Shown: positions 15,348-25,730 of the stretch, in pieces
How positions within the stretch are numbered: the first letter of the stretch is position 1
Layout of the letters: each line of letters opens with the position of its first letter
DNA from: Candidatus Onthocola gallistercoris
GTDB lineage: Bacteria; Bacillota; Clostridia; Lachnospirales; Lachnospiraceae
Assembly: GCA_018715345.1 (NCBI GenBank)
Contig: DVLT01000004.1
Coordinates: 1-64,000, forward strand
DNA length: 64,000 nucleotides
Direction of reading: 5' to 3'
Notes under the pieces: generated by a model
What the model was told of the DNA's origin: nothing
The model's input: the letters and a program-made list of their open reading frames with translations, nothing else
Databases searched by the model: none
Translations under genes and position numbers: made by a program

Positions 15348-18038
15348 CTATCTGGGAATCTCTTCCATCACAAAGGCTTCGATCTTATCGCCTTCTTTAA
15401 TGTCGTTATACTTTTCCAGAGACATGCCGCATTCATAACCTGCAGCCACTTCCTTCACATCGTCTTTGAAACGTTTCAGAGAAGCCAGGTTTCCTTCATA
15501 CATGACCACATTATCCCTGAGCAGACGGACTTTACAGTTTCTTTCCACCTTTCCGTCAAGCACATAGCCGCCGATGATCGTACCCACTCCAGATACTTTG
15601 TAGGTCTGGCGTACTTCCGCATGTCCGATGATCTTTTCCTGGAATTCCGGATCCAGCATACCTTTCATGGCTGCTTCGATATCTTCAATGGCATTATAGA
15701 TAACACGATACAGACGCATATCCACTTTCTCCGATTCAGCCAATGTCTTTGCCATGTTGTCCGGACGTACGTTAAAACCGATGATGATGGCGTTGGAGGT
15801 GGAGGCCAAAGTCACGTCGGATTCATTAATGGCGCCCACGGCTCCATGGATGATCTTAATGGCCACCTCGTCATTGGACAATTTCAAAAGACTTTGTTTC
15901 ACTGCTTCCACAGAACCTTGAACGTCTGCTTTTACGATGATGTTCAGTTCTTTGATCTGTCCGGCCTGGATCTGATCGAACAGTCCGTCCAAAGACAGTC
16001 TGGACTTGGTTTCCGCCAGCAGTTTTTCCCGTTTAGTGGCGATGAATGTTTCGGCGATGGAACGGGCCTGCTTTTCACTGTCTGTGGCGATGAATGTCTC
16101 GCCGGCTTCCGGCACGTCGTTTAAGCCAAGGATCTCCACCGGAATGGATGGTCCGGCCTTTTTCACTCTGCGGCCCTGATCGTCGATCATGGCCCGGACT
16201 CTTCCGAAGGCTGTGCCCACCGCCAGATTGTCGCCCACATGAAGCGTACCCTTCTGAACGAGCACGGTGGCCACCGGTCCCCGTCCCTTATCCAACTGGG
16301 CTTCCAATACAAGACCTCTGGCATTTCTGTTGGGATTGGCCTTCAGCTCGCACATCTCTGCCTGGAGCAGGATCGTCTCCAGCAGTTCATCCAGTCCTTC
16401 TCCTGTATGGGCAGAAACAGGAACGAAAAGGGTTGTGCCGCCCCAGTCTTCGGGAACCAGTTCATACTCGGTCAGTTCCTGTTTGACCCGTTCCACGTTG
16501 GCGCTGGGTTTGTCGATCTTATTGATGGCCACGATCACTTCAATGCCCGCCGCTTTTGCATGGCTGATGGCCTCGATCGTCTGGGGCATGACCCCATCAT
16601 CCGCCGCAACGACCAGAATGGCGATATCTGTGGACTGGGCGCCTCGTAAACGCATGGCTGTAAACGCTTCATGTCCCGGTGTATCCAAAAATGTGATCTT
16701 CTGTCCGTTAAATTCCACCACATAAGCGCCGATATGCTGGGTGATGCCTCCGGCTTCACCTCTGGTGACATGGGTATCCCGGATCTTATCCAAGATCGAT
16801 GTTTTACCATGGTCAACGTGACCCATGACACAGACCACCGGTGGACGGGGCTGGAGAAGGGATTCATCTTCCTCCTCATCCTTCAGGATCTCTTCAATGG
16901 GGTCGATCACGACTTCGTGTTCGCAGAGGATGTCGTAATCCAGAGCGATCTCTTCGGCCTCTTCATAGGTGATCTCCGTATTCAGGCTGACCATTTTGCC
17001 TGCCATGAACAGTTTTTTGACGATCTCCGCACCGGAAATCTTCATCTTATCACCCAGTTCTTTTAATGTGATCACTTCCGGCAGGACGATGTTGGTCACT
17101 TTTTCAACCGCCTGCTTCGGTTTCTGTACCGGCGGATGGGGCGCATTTTTCTTAGAAAGTTGCTTTCCGCCAAAGCCTTTCCGATTGGAACGGCCGTCGG
17201 TCACATTTTTCGCTTTATCTCTATCCCGGTTATCTTTATAGTTTCTCCGGTTTTCCCGCGTTGTATCCTTGGATACCACAACCTCTTTGCTGATGGCGCT
17301 GTCCAAGTTGAACTTTCTCTCTCCGCCAAAGCTGCGGCCTCCCCGATTATTGTTGTAACCGCCCTGACGCTGGTTATTGTCCCGGTTATAGGGGCGGCGT
17401 TCTCCGTTATTGTCCCGGTTGCCCTGACGCTGACTGTTATCCCGGTTAAACGGACGACGTTCTCCGTTGTTGTCCCGATTAAACGGACGACGCTCCCCAT
17501 TGTTGTCCCGATTATAGGGGCGGCGTTCTCCATTATTGTCCCGGTTGCCCTGACGCTGGCTGTTATCCCGGTTAAACGGACGACGTTCCCCGTTGTTGTC
17601 CCGATTAAACGGACGACGCTCCCCATTGTTATCCCGATTATAGGGACGGCGTTCTCCGTTATTGTCCCGGTTGCCCTGACGCTGATTGTTATCCCGGTTA
17701 AATGGCCGGCGTTCCCCGTTGTTGTCCCGGTTACCCTGACGGCGTTCCCCGCCGGCATATCCCGGACGTCCGTCGAAACTCTGGGTTCTGGCCGAAAACG
17801 GCTGTCTTTCCTGATTCCTAGGCGTTTTTTCCTCCCGCCTTGGAGCTGTCTCCTGCTGCTGGTTTCTAGCCGGTCTTGACGGCTGTGTGAAATATTTACG
17901 TATCTTATCCGCTGTGTCGTCCGTGATCGTACTCATATGACTTTCCACCACGATCCCATGACCCTTCAGCGCATAGATAACATCCTTACTGCTCTTACCC
18001 AATTCTTTGGCAAGTTCATGTACTCTGATTTTGGACAT
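15348..18038 (-). CDS. infB: Translation initiation factor IF-2
   Basis: IF-2 is the GTPase that brings initiator tRNA to the 30S subunit and promotes subunit joining. The N-terminus has an IF2_N helix bundle ([14 protein letters not shown]). Residues about 90-235 are a low-complexity Asn/Arg-rich linker built from 11-residue [12 protein letters not shown] and 9-residue NRDNNQRQG units. A second IF2_N-type domain lies near residue 330. The G domain has [17 protein letters not shown] and NKIDKP, followed by domains II-IV, giving 896 aa. AGGAGG precedes the ATG. It is the central gene of the nusA-infB operon. Confidence 0.97.
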   Translation of the reverse strand: MSKIRVHELAKELGKSSKDVIYALKGHGIVVESHMSTITDDTADKIRKYFTQPSRPARNQQQETAPRREEKTPRNQERQPFSARTQSFDGRPGYAGGERRQGNRDNNGERRPFNRDNNQRQGNRDNNGERRPYNRDNNGERRPFNRDNNGERRPFNRDNSQRQGNRDNNGERRPYNRDNNGERRPFNRDNNGERRPFNRDNSQRQGNRDNNGERRPYNRDNNQRQGGYNNNRGGRSFGGERKFNLDSAISKEVVVSKDTTRENRRNYKDNRDRDKAKNVTDGRSNRKGFGGKQLSKKNAPHPPVQKPKQAVEKVTNIVLPEVITLKELGDKMKISGAEIVKKLFMAGKMVSLNTEITYEEAEEIALDYDILCEHEVVIDPIEEILKDEEEDESLLQPRPPVVCVMGHVDHGKTSILDKIRDTHVTRGEAGGITQHIGAYVVEFNGQKITFLDTPGHEAFTAMRLRGAQSTDIAILVVAADDGVMPQTIEAISHAKAAGIEVIVAINKIDKPSANVERVKQELTEYELVPEDWGGTTLFVPVSAHTGEGLDELLETILLQAEMCELKANPNRNARGLVLEAQLDKGRGPVATVLVQKGTLHVGDNLAVGTAFGRVRAMIDDQGRRVKKAGPSIPVEILGLNDVPEAGETFIATDSEKQARSIAETFIATKREKLLAETKSRLSLDGLFDQIQAGQIKELNIIVKADVQGSVEAVKQSLLKLSNDEVAIKIIHGAVGAINESDVTLASTSNAIIIGFNVRPDNMAKTLAESEKVDMRLYRVIYNAIEDIEAAMKGMLDPEFQEKIIGHAEVRQTYKVSGVGTIIGGYVLDGKVERNCKVRLLRDNVVMYEGNLASLKRFKDDVKEVAAGYECGMSLEKYNDIKEGDKIEAFVMEEIPR
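17340..17750 (-). repeat. Tandem 33-bp coding repeats within infB
   Basis: The IF-2 linker is encoded by repeated 33-bp units (11 residues) mixed with 27-bp units (9 residues). A higher-order block of three 33-bp units plus one 27-bp unit (126 bp) occurs twice almost identically. Copy-number change would stay in frame. Confidence 0.8.
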
Positions 18039-18051
18039 ATATCTACCTCCG

Positions 18052-18366
18052 TTACATCTGTTCTGAATCCATCTGTTTCTTTATCGCTTTATAAAAGCCG
18101 ACATCCTCTATGGCCAAAGAAGCGCGGTATTCTTTTCCAATCGAATGTCCAAGTGTCTCTCGTGTTCCATATTCCATAAATGGTACTTCGTAAAAAGCAC
18201 ACATATCTTTAAATTTTTTCCGTGTATTTTGGGATGCGTCATTGGCCAGGATGACCACTGCCGCCCGTCCGGATTTGACAGATTTCTCTGTGGCAAACTC
18301 TCCGCTTTTGACCTTGCCAGCCTGCATGGCCAGTCCGATATACGATCCGATCCGATCATTTTTCAA
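18052..18366 (-). CDS. ylxQ: L7Ae/L30e-family RNA-binding protein YlxQ
   Basis: A small L7Ae-like protein of the type encoded between ylxR and infB in Firmicutes, expected to bind kink-turn-like RNA. The typical start region [15 protein letters not shown] and [11 protein letters not shown] are present. I chose the TTG at 18366 because AAGGAG lies ten bases upstream and the resulting N-terminus matches the family; an ATG at 18396 would add ten residues but has no ribosome site. The gene overlaps ylxR by 11 bases. Product about 104 aa. Its exact RNA partner is unknown. Confidence 0.85.
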   Translation of the reverse strand: MKNDRIGSYIGLAMQAGKVKSGEFATEKSVKSGRAAVVILANDASQNTRKKFKDMCAFYEVPFMEYGTRETLGHSIGKEYRASLAIEDVGFYKAIKKQMDSEQM

Positions 18367-18628
18367 TCGCTGCCATCTCCTTTTCAAGCTCTTCATAGAC
18401 AGAAGCCGGGATCTCTGTTTTAAGAGAACGTTCCAAGCCCCTATTTTTCACCGCTTTGCGGAAACACTCCATATTTTTACATATATAAGCGCCCCGGCCA
18501 TTTTTCCTTCCGGTGGCATCGATGGAGATCTCTCCTTCCCCGGTCTTGATCACCCGGATCAGTTCTTTTTTATTTTTCATCTCTCTGCATCCGGTACACT
18601 GACGCATGGGTACTTTTTTTACGCTCAT
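18356..18628 (-). CDS. rnpM: YlxR (RnpM), RNase P modulator
   Basis: This 90-aa protein is the YlxR/DUF448 family, recently renamed RnpM because the Bacillus protein binds RNase P RNA and modulates its activity. Diagnostic features are PMRQCTGCREMKNKKELIRV near the N-terminus and GRGAYICKNMECF in the middle. It overlaps nusA by four bases and ylxQ by 11, so the trio is translationally coupled. Confidence 0.92.
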   Translation of the reverse strand: MSVKKVPMRQCTGCREMKNKKELIRVIKTGEGEISIDATGRKNGRGAYICKNMECFRKAVKNRGLERSLKTEIPASVYEELEKEMAAIEK

Positions 18629-19752
18629 TCTTCCGACACATCCTCGTCCAGATCAAAGTTATCAAAAAGTGTCTCTTCTTCTTCACCGGCTGCCAGACGG
18701 GCTTCCGCCAGTTCTCTTGCCTGGGTCTCGCTCTTGATATCGATCTTATATCCGGTCAGACGGGCTGCCAGACGGGCATTCTGTCCCTCCTTGCCGATGG
18801 CCAGGGATAACTGATAATCCGGCACGATCACTTCTGCCGTCTTTTCTTCTTCATCCACATCCACAGAGATAACTTTTGCCGGACTCAGTGCGTTTTCGAT
18901 AAATACTGCCGGATCCTCATCCCAATGGACGATGTCGATCTTCTCTCCCCGGAGTTCATCCACCACAGCGCCGACACGGGCGCCATTAAGGCCGACACAG
19001 GCGCCCACCGGATCCACATCCGGATGGTTGGAGCGTACAGCGATCTTTGTCCGGGATCCGGCCTCCCTTGAGATGCTGCAGATCTCCACAGTGCCATCCC
19101 GCACTTCTGCCACTTCATATTCAAACAGCCGTTTGACCAGTTCCGGATGGGTACGGGACACGGTGATCTTCGGGCCTTTTGTCGTATCTTTGACTTCCAC
19201 CACATACAGTTTGATCCGTTCTGTGGGCTGGAAATATTCGCCTTTGACCTGTTCGCTTTCCAGAAGGACCGTATCCACCTTACCCAGGTTGATGCTGATA
19301 TTCCGGCCATTGTAACGCTGCACGATACCTGTGACGATATCCCGTTCTTTGCTGTAATACTGCTCATACAGGGACTTTCTTTCTTCCTCACGGATCTTCT
19401 GAACGACCACCTGTTTTGCCTTCTGGGCAGCGATCCGTCCAAAGTTCCTCGGCGTCACTTCCACATGGACGATGTCGCCCAGTTCACATTTCACATCTTT
19501 TAGCCGGGCATTGGCCAGGCTGATCTGGGTCAGATCATCTTCCACATCTTCCACCACTTCTTTTTCCGCGTAAACGATCACATTACCCGTTTCTCTGTTG
19601 ATATTGACCCGGATATTATCCGCTCTTCCGTATTCGTTCTTGCAGGCGGCCACCAGAGAATTTTCCATTGCTTCCAGCAGGATGTCTTTGCTGATACCTT
19701 TTTCCTTTTCGATCTGATCCAATGCTTCGATCAGTTCACGTCCGTTATCCAT
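18625..19752 (-). CDS. nusA: Transcription termination/antitermination factor NusA
   Basis: NusA binds RNA polymerase and RNA and affects pausing, termination and antitermination. Its order is an N-terminal polymerase-binding domain (about 1-125), an S1 domain starting near GIVQRYNGRNISINLG, then two KH domains including NGARVGAVVDELRGEKIDIV and GKEGQNARLAARLTGYKIDI. About 375 aa, the Firmicute size without proteobacterial C-terminal repeats. The ATG at 19752 is preferred: GGAGG is ten bases upstream, whereas the ATG nine bases earlier sits almost on that site. The C-terminal tail is acidic. Confidence 0.96.
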   Translation of the reverse strand: MDNGRELIEALDQIEKEKGISKDILLEAMENSLVAACKNEYGRADNIRVNINRETGNVIVYAEKEVVEDVEDDLTQISLANARLKDVKCELGDIVHVEVTPRNFGRIAAQKAKQVVVQKIREEERKSLYEQYYSKERDIVTGIVQRYNGRNISINLGKVDTVLLESEQVKGEYFQPTERIKLYVVEVKDTTKGPKITVSRTHPELVKRLFEYEVAEVRDGTVEICSISREAGSRTKIAVRSNHPDVDPVGACVGLNGARVGAVVDELRGEKIDIVHWDEDPAVFIENALSPAKVISVDVDEEEKTAEVIVPDYQLSLAIGKEGQNARLAARLTGYKIDIKSETQARELAEARLAAGEEEETLFDNFDLDEDVSEE

Positions 19753-19772
19753 TTTTTTCATTCCTCCATTGA

Positions 19773-20237
19773 TCAGTAAAAAAATGCCAGACGGATCAGG
19801 GCAATGTCCGCCCTCTTAAATGTCATCTCCGTCCCATCTTCCAGTTCTACAGTTACTGTATCCTTATCATAATCTGTCAGTACACCGGTAAATTCTTTCA
19901 CCTTATCCACCGGCCGGTACAGTTTGATCTCCACATCTTTTCCGATGCTCCGCTCAAAATCCTTTTCTTTTTTCAAAGGCCGGTCAAGACCCGGGGAACT
20001 GACTTCAAAGATATAATTTTCCGATATATAATCTTCCCGGTCTAAAATCTCCTCAAACCCACGGCTGATCAATTCACAGTCATCCACTGTGATACCGCCT
20101 TCCTTGTCAATGTAAACCCTGAGATACCAGTTATGTCCTTCTTTGACCCACTCCACATCCACCAGTTCAAAATGATTGGCATCGATCAACGGTTGGATCA
20201 AAGTCTCTGTCTTGCTTTCATAATCCTTTTTGGCCAA
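19773..20237 (-). CDS. rimP: Ribosome maturation factor RimP
   Basis: RimP helps assemble the 30S subunit. The 154-aa protein has the characteristic VDVEWVKEGHNWYLRVYIDKEGG and FEVSSPGLDRPLKKEKDFE segments, followed by a C-terminal Sm-like domain. Translation appears to begin at TTG 20237, with AAGGA 11 bases upstream; no ATG is suitably placed. It is the first gene of the operon down to ribF and its leader has a strong hairpin. Confidence 0.94.
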   Translation of the reverse strand: MAKKDYESKTETLIQPLIDANHFELVDVEWVKEGHNWYLRVYIDKEGGITVDDCELISRGFEEILDREDYISENYIFEVSSPGLDRPLKKEKDFERSIGKDVEIKLYRPVDKVKEFTGVLTDYDKDTVTVELEDGTEMTFKRADIALIRLAFFY

Positions 20238-20274
20238 CGGATATCACTTCCTTCCCAAAATTATCCAAACACAT

Positions 20275-20304
20275 ATAAAGAGTGGACTTTCGCCCACTCT
20301 TTAT
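20275..20304 (-). other. Leader hairpin upstream of rimP
   Basis: An 11-bp perfect stem (20275-20285 with 20294-20304) lies 38 bases upstream of the rimP start. It has no U-run on the minus strand, so a leader structure is more likely than a terminator. I recall similar AGTGGG/CCCACT hairpins ahead of rimP in Firmicutes but have not verified this. Confidence 0.55.
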
Positions 20305-20326
20305 GCTTCATCGTAATCTGTTATCC

Positions 20327-20354
20327 CATATATACTACCACTATATTTCGTTAA
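20327..20354 (-). promoter_or_regulatory. Possible promoter of the rimP-ribF operon
   Basis: Minus-strand TTAACG (20349-20354) and TATATG (20327-20332) with a 16-base spacer. The match is modest. Confidence 0.35.
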
Positions 20355-20387
20355 TTGCAAGACCTTTTTTCCATTATCCGCGCCGGA

Positions 20388-21317
20388 TCAGCAGATCATC
20401 TGGACAGGCATGCTTTCCGTCTCTATCCGCACCCTGTCGGTCGTTTCCGGCACTTCACCATCCATATGCACCGGCCATTGTCCGGATATGGCCATTTCCA
20501 ACTTCCGGCATTTGAACACATCCACACCTTTAAACTGCACATGCTTTCCCCAAAAAGCCAAAGGCAGGATCATCAAGCATTTTATCCGCGGGATCCGGCT
20601 GACAACGCACACACTCAGCGCCTCTTCCCGAAGATCGCCATCCGGACAAAATTTAAAACCGCCGCCTTCATAAGCGCCTTTCAAAGCGCAGACAAATAAA
20701 ACTTTTTTATAGATCCGTCTTTCCTTACCGTCGATACGCATACGGACAGTCCGCTCCGGCATAGTGAACATCCTGCTTACGGCAATGGCGGTATAAGCCA
20801 GCTTTCCCAGTCCCAGCTGATTCAGCCAGGGTTTCACCCGGGAATGATTGACGCCGTGACATACTGCCGCATCAAACCCGATGCCGGAACTGCCTGCCGC
20901 CCGACGGACGCATACCTTCCCTTCAGTATTTTTATACGTCAGGCGCATGGGCCATACCCAGGCTGTCCTGTGTTCCCCCAAGATCCGGTCCAACGCCGTT
21001 TTCCAGTTGAAGGAGATGCCTAAGCCTCTGGCAAAGTCATTACCAGAACCGATGGGAATATAACCGAAGATCACCTCCGGATGCCCTGTCAGCCCTTCGA
21101 TCACTTCATTGACCGTACCATCGCCTCCCATGGCCACCACTGTTTTAAAGGATCCTTCATCGGCCAACATTTTTGCGATTTCCATGGCATGTCCCACATG
21201 TTCTGTAAAATGGACCTGGAACACAATGCCCCTTTCATGAAGCCGTGTCTTAACCCGCCGCCACACTTTCCGGCCTCTGCCGGACCGGGCATTGGGATTT
21301 ACAATAAAATAGTACAC
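20388..21317 (-). CDS. Diacylglycerol-kinase-family lipid kinase
   Basis: A 309-aa member of the DagK/YegS/LCB5 lipid kinase family, which phosphorylates diacylglycerol or related lipids at the inner face of the membrane. The nucleotide-binding motif is VVAMGGDGTVNEVIEGL, followed by PIGSGNDFARGLGI. The N-terminal IVNPNARSGRG is also typical. Translation appears to start at GTG 21317, with GGGGAGA upstream. It could recycle diacylglycerol for lipid synthesis; the substrate cannot be decided here. It lies 19 bases after polC. Confidence 0.88.
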   Translation of the reverse strand: MYYFIVNPNARSGRGRKVWRRVKTRLHERGIVFQVHFTEHVGHAMEIAKMLADEGSFKTVVAMGGDGTVNEVIEGLTGHPEVIFGYIPIGSGNDFARGLGISFNWKTALDRILGEHRTAWVWPMRLTYKNTEGKVCVRRAAGSSGIGFDAAVCHGVNHSRVKPWLNQLGLGKLAYTAIAVSRMFTMPERTVRMRIDGKERRIYKKVLFVCALKGAYEGGGFKFCPDGDLREEALSVCVVSRIPRIKCLMILPLAFWGKHVQFKGVDVFKCRKLEMAISGQWPVHMDGEVPETTDRVRIETESMPVQMIC

Positions 21318-21335
21318 AATATTCTCCCCTTATCC

Positions 21336-24300
21336 TTAAAATGTCAGATCAAAGATGGAAAGCTGATTGCTCTCCGGAAGATCCCCTAAAAGGCCCAACT
21401 CGCCCATGGTATCCAAGGTGGAACCGCTGACTTTTGCCCGCTGCTTGATGTCATCCTTTGATATGAATGGTCCATCCTTGGCCGCCAGAGCCAATGCTTC
21501 AGCCGCAATGCCGCCCATGCCGCCAATGCAGGAAAATGGCGGCAGCAATTTACCGTCCACGATGGTGAACTTGACCGCTTCCGACCGATACAGATCGATG
21601 GGAAGGAACTCAAAGCCCCGGGCATAAAATTCCTGAACGATCTTCAGATCCCGCAGAGTATCCTTATCCTTTGCCGTAGGATTGGGATTCGCTTTGCACT
21701 CCTTGATATGACGTTCCAGTTTCTCTTTTCCCTGGCACATCATCTCATAGTCAAAAGCTGTCGCTCTGATGGTGAAGAAAGCCGCATAATAGGCCAGCGG
21801 ATAATGGATCTTAAACCAGGCTACCCGGAAGCCCATCATAACGTAGGCCACCGCATGGGCCTTCGGGAACATATATTTGATCTTTTTGCAGGACCAGATA
21901 TACCAGTCGGGTACTCCGTGTTCCAACATGATCTTCTCCCATTCCGGCGTCAGTCCCTTTCCTTTTCGCACGCTTTCCATGATCTTAAAGGAAAGCTCCG
22001 AATCCATCCCCTTGTTGATCAGATAGATCATGATATCATCCCGTGTACAGATGGCCGTGGAAATCTCCGCCTTACCTTCCTGGATCAGCGTCTGGGCATT
22101 GTTCAGCCACACATCGGTCCCATGGGACAGTCCGGATATACGCACCAGGTCGGAAAATGCCTTCGGCTTGGTATCCCGGAGCATCTGCATGACGAAATCT
22201 GTACCGAACTCGGGGATACCTAAAGATCCCAGATCCGTACCGCCGATATCCTCCGGTTTGATGCCTAAAGCATCCAGTCCATGAAATAAAGACAGTACCT
22301 CCTGATCGTCCAGCCGTATGGATGTGGGATCCACGCCGGTGATATCCTGGAGCATACGGATCATGGTTGGATCATCGTGTCCCAGTATGTCCAGCTTCAG
22401 CAGGTTGTGGTCAATGGAATGGTAATCAAAGTGGGTGGTGATCGTCTTTGTCGTCTGGTCATTGGCCGGATGCTGGACCGGCGTAAAGGAATAGATTTCC
22501 TCTCCCAGGGGCAGGACGATGATACCGCCGGGATGCTGTCCCGTGGTCCGCCGCACCCCCACACAGCCGGAAGCCAATCTGGCCAGTTCGCAGCTCCGTT
22601 TATGTATCTGCCTGTCCTCAAAATAGCCTCTGGCATATCCAAAGGCCGTCTTTTCCGCCAGCGTGCCAATGGTCCCCGCCCGAAATGTCTGTCCTTTTCC
22701 AAAGATCACTTCCGTATAATCATGGGCTTTACTTTGGTATTCACCGGAAAAATTCAGGTCAATATCCGGCTCTTTATTCCCTTTAAATCCAAGGAAAGTC
22801 TCAAAGGGAATATCGTGCCCCTCTTTATTCAGCGGATGACCGCACACTGGACAGATCTTATCCTCCATATCGCAGCCGGACCGGCCGGAAAAACTCTTCA
22901 CATAATCCGAATCAAAATCCACATATTTGCAGTTGGGGCACAAGTAATGGGCCGGCAGTGAGTTTACTTCCGTGATGCCCGCCATGAACGCCACAAAAGA
23001 AGAACCGACCGAACCTCTGGAACCTACCAGATAGCCATCGGACAGGGATTTCCATACCAGCTTCTGGGCAATGATATACATCACGGCAAAACCGTTGCCG
23101 ATGATGGAGTTTAATTCCCTTTCCAGACGTTCCGTCACGATCTCCGGCAAGTTTTCCCCGTAAAGCTCATGGGCCTTATCATAACAGATCTGTCGCAAAG
23201 TCTTATCCGAATCTTCGATGACCGGCGGACACTTATCCGGCCTTACCGGGGATATGTTTTCGATCTGATCCGCGATCCGGTTGGTATTGGTGATGACCAC
23301 CTCTTCCGCCTTGTCGCTTCCCAGATACTGGAACTCGGCGAGCATCTCCTCCGTGGTCCGGAAATAGAGGGGCGGCTGGTTTTCCGCATCGTCGAACCCT
23401 TTCCCCGCCATGATGATCCTCCGGTATACTTCGTCCTCCGGTTCCAAAAAATGGACGTCGCAAGTGGCACAGACCGGTTTGTTAAATTTTTCTCCCAGCT
23501 TAACGATCTTCCGGTTCATCTCCTGAAGATCTTCTTCAGAATGGATATTCTTTATCTTTTCGCTGTCGATCATGAAACGGTTATTGCCAATGGGTTGGAT
23601 CTCCAGATAATCATAGAAATCCACGATCCTTGCGATCTCCGATTCCGGCCGCTCCGAAAGCAGGGCCTGATACAGTTCCCCGGCTTCGCAGGCGGAACCG
23701 ATGATCAGTCCCTCCCGGTATTTGACCAGTTCGCTCTTGGGTATCCGGGGCCGTCTCTGGTAATAATCCAAATGGGACATGGAAACCAGCCGGTACAGAT
23801 TGATCCGGCCCAGATCATTTTTAGCCAAAATGATGATATGATACGTCCTTAGCTTTTTGATCGTACCAACTGACATATGACTCAGATCGTTGAGGGCGTC
23901 CAGATCTTCCACTTTATCCTGTTTTAACCGGGCCACCAGTTTCACAAAAATATCTGCGGTGGATTCCGCATCTTCCACTGCCCGGTGATGGTTTTCCAGG
24001 GAACCGCCCACCGCTTCCACCACCGTATCCAGTTTATAGTTTTTTAGATCCGGCAAAAGACTTCTTGCCATGCCCAGCGTATCCACAATGGTATATTCCC
24101 GTTCCATTCCCAGTCTGCGGCCGTTTTCTTTTATGAAACTCATGTCAAATTCCGCATTATGGGCCACCATGATACTATCTTTGCAAAACTCCATAAACTC
24201 TGGAAAAACGGACTCGATCGTTGGCGCATCTATGACCATGCTGTCATTGATATGGGTCAGTTTTTCGATCTCAAATGGGATGGGCCGTTCCGGATTGACA

Positions 24301-25730
24301 AAAGTACTGTACCGATCCACGATCTCCCCGTTTTTTACTTTCACCGCGCCGATCTCGATGATCCGGTCACTGACCGCGCTGAATCCGGTGGTTTCAATAT
24401 CGAACACACAAAATTCAGAGTCCAGGCTCTGGCCTTTAGGATCCAATACGATGGGCGACAGGTCGTTGACCAGATAGCCTTCTACGCCATATATGGGTTT
24501 AAAATCCGTCCCCTCCACACAATGATTCGCATCGGTGAATGCCTGGACCACCCCATGGTCTGTGATGGCCATGGCCTTATGCCCCCAGGACATGGCAGTC
24601 TTTAACATGGTCTTGCAATCCGCCACACTGTCCATGTCGCTCATGGTCGTATGGGCATGCAGTTCCACCCGCTTCACCGGACTGTTATCCATCCTCTTTT
24701 TTGTAAAATCCGGTATGGTCTTGATGCCTGTGATGGATCCCAGTGCAATATCATGATCGAACTTATCCGCCATGGCCACCGCCTTCATCCGGATAAACAC
24801 ACCCTTTTTCAGATGTTCCAGTACTTCCGGCAGCCGTTCATTTTTTGTAAAAAGCTTGGCCTGGATCGTGTCGGTAAAGTCGGTCACCGCAAAGATGACG
24901 ATGGTCTTTTCATTCCGTATTTCCCGGGTTTCCAGTTCGATCACCTTACCCCGGACGATCACTTCACCGATCTCCTCCACGATCTCTTCAATAGGCGTTT
25001 CATCCCCTTCAAAAGGCTTTCCGTAAAAAATATCCGGATCCTCGATCTTTTTCCGGATGAATGTATTTTCCTTATTATATTTTTTCTCCGGCGCCTTTTT
25101 CTGCGTTTCTAATTTGGCCTGTTTTTCCTTTTCCGCCTTTTCATTGGCTTCATATTCCTGGACGATCTGAGCCACTTCCCTCTGGAAAGTTTCTTCCGCG
25201 TATTCGGCTCTTTTGCTCCGTTCTTCCGCTTCATATTTGATCCGGATATCCACATCAAACGTAAACCGCTCTTTAAAAATACGCAGCAGCTTGTCCCGTA
25301 TCACCTCAATCTTGGAGACTGTGATAAAATTATCGGGAACCGTCAACACCAATGTGCTGGCGTCCAGAAATTCCTTTCCGGCGCTCCTGAAAATATTGGC
25401 CTCCAGATCGCTGTCCGCCCTCAATTCCGCTTCAAAGCTGTCAAAATAAATACTCATCAACCGTTCCGGTGTATACTGTTCTGACAATTCATACTTTTCG
25501 ATCACTTGAATGCGGATGCCTGCTGTGTCAAACAGCTGCTGGCCGATCGCTTCTTCCATTTTTCGGATGTTCATATAATGGATCAGCCGGGGACTTTTTA
25601 TATAAACCCGCAGCCGGTTTTTGGAACGGCTGGCGGTGACCTTTTCGACCACCGCATCTTTTAAAAGTTCTGCCAGTCCCTTTTCCAGCTTTAAATCCGG
25701 AAACACACTAAAAAATGCTGTCAATTTCAC
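21336..25730 (-). CDS. polC: DNA polymerase III alpha subunit, PolC type
   Basis: PolC is the replicative polymerase of low-GC Gram-positives. The 1464-aa protein has an N-terminal domain, an OB fold, a PHP domain interrupted by a proofreading exonuclease (FCVFDIETTGF, then HNAEFDMSFIK), then palm, fingers and a zinc finger (LCPNCKYVDFD ... ICPVCGHPL). The polymerase Asp motif is in EPDIDLNFSGEYQ. The GTG start at 25730 overlaps the ispG stop (GTGA), showing coupling. Length and domain order are normal. Confidence 0.97.
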   Translation of the reverse strand: MKLTAFFSVFPDLKLEKGLAELLKDAVVEKVTASRSKNRLRVYIKSPRLIHYMNIRKMEEAIGQQLFDTAGIRIQVIEKYELSEQYTPERLMSIYFDSFEAELRADSDLEANIFRSAGKEFLDASTLVLTVPDNFITVSKIEVIRDKLLRIFKERFTFDVDIRIKYEAEERSKRAEYAEETFQREVAQIVQEYEANEKAEKEKQAKLETQKKAPEKKYNKENTFIRKKIEDPDIFYGKPFEGDETPIEEIVEEIGEVIVRGKVIELETREIRNEKTIVIFAVTDFTDTIQAKLFTKNERLPEVLEHLKKGVFIRMKAVAMADKFDHDIALGSITGIKTIPDFTKKRMDNSPVKRVELHAHTTMSDMDSVADCKTMLKTAMSWGHKAMAITDHGVVQAFTDANHCVEGTDFKPIYGVEGYLVNDLSPIVLDPKGQSLDSEFCVFDIETTGFSAVSDRIIEIGAVKVKNGEIVDRYSTFVNPERPIPFEIEKLTHINDSMVIDAPTIESVFPEFMEFCKDSIMVAHNAEFDMSFIKENGRRLGMEREYTIVDTLGMARSLLPDLKNYKLDTVVEAVGGSLENHHRAVEDAESTADIFVKLVARLKQDKVEDLDALNDLSHMSVGTIKKLRTYHIIILAKNDLGRINLYRLVSMSHLDYYQRRPRIPKSELVKYREGLIIGSACEAGELYQALLSERPESEIARIVDFYDYLEIQPIGNNRFMIDSEKIKNIHSEEDLQEMNRKIVKLGEKFNKPVCATCDVHFLEPEDEVYRRIIMAGKGFDDAENQPPLYFRTTEEMLAEFQYLGSDKAEEVVITNTNRIADQIENISPVRPDKCPPVIEDSDKTLRQICYDKAHELYGENLPEIVTERLERELNSIIGNGFAVMYIIAQKLVWKSLSDGYLVGSRGSVGSSFVAFMAGITEVNSLPAHYLCPNCKYVDFDSDYVKSFSGRSGCDMEDKICPVCGHPLNKEGHDIPFETFLGFKGNKEPDIDLNFSGEYQSKAHDYTEVIFGKGQTFRAGTIGTLAEKTAFGYARGYFEDRQIHKRSCELARLASGCVGVRRTTGQHPGGIIVLPLGEEIYSFTPVQHPANDQTTKTITTHFDYHSIDHNLLKLDILGHDDPTMIRMLQDITGVDPTSIRLDDQEVLSLFHGLDALGIKPEDIGGTDLGSLGIPEFGTDFVMQMLRDTKPKAFSDLVRISGLSHGTDVWLNNAQTLIQEGKAEISTAICTRDDIMIYLINKGMDSELSFKIMESVRKGKGLTPEWEKIMLEHGVPDWYIWSCKKIKYMFPKAHAVAYVMMGFRVAWFKIHYPLAYYAAFFTIRATAFDYEMMCQGKEKLERHIKECKANPNPTAKDKDTLRDLKIVQEFYARGFEFLPIDLYRSEAVKFTIVDGKLLPPFSCIGGMGGIAAEALALAAKDGPFISKDDIKQRAKVSGSTLDTMGELGLLGDLPESNQLSIFDLTF

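Noticed and set aside
17340-17750. The infB repeats as a CRISPR array or mobile element
   Set aside because: The repeats are in-frame coding sequence of a conserved gene and have no spacers or terminal inverted repeats.
17136-17879. A 247-codon plus-strand frame over the infB repeats
   Set aside because: It is the complement of the IF-2 linker repeats, giving an artificial Val/Ile/Pro repeat; infB is certain on the other strand.
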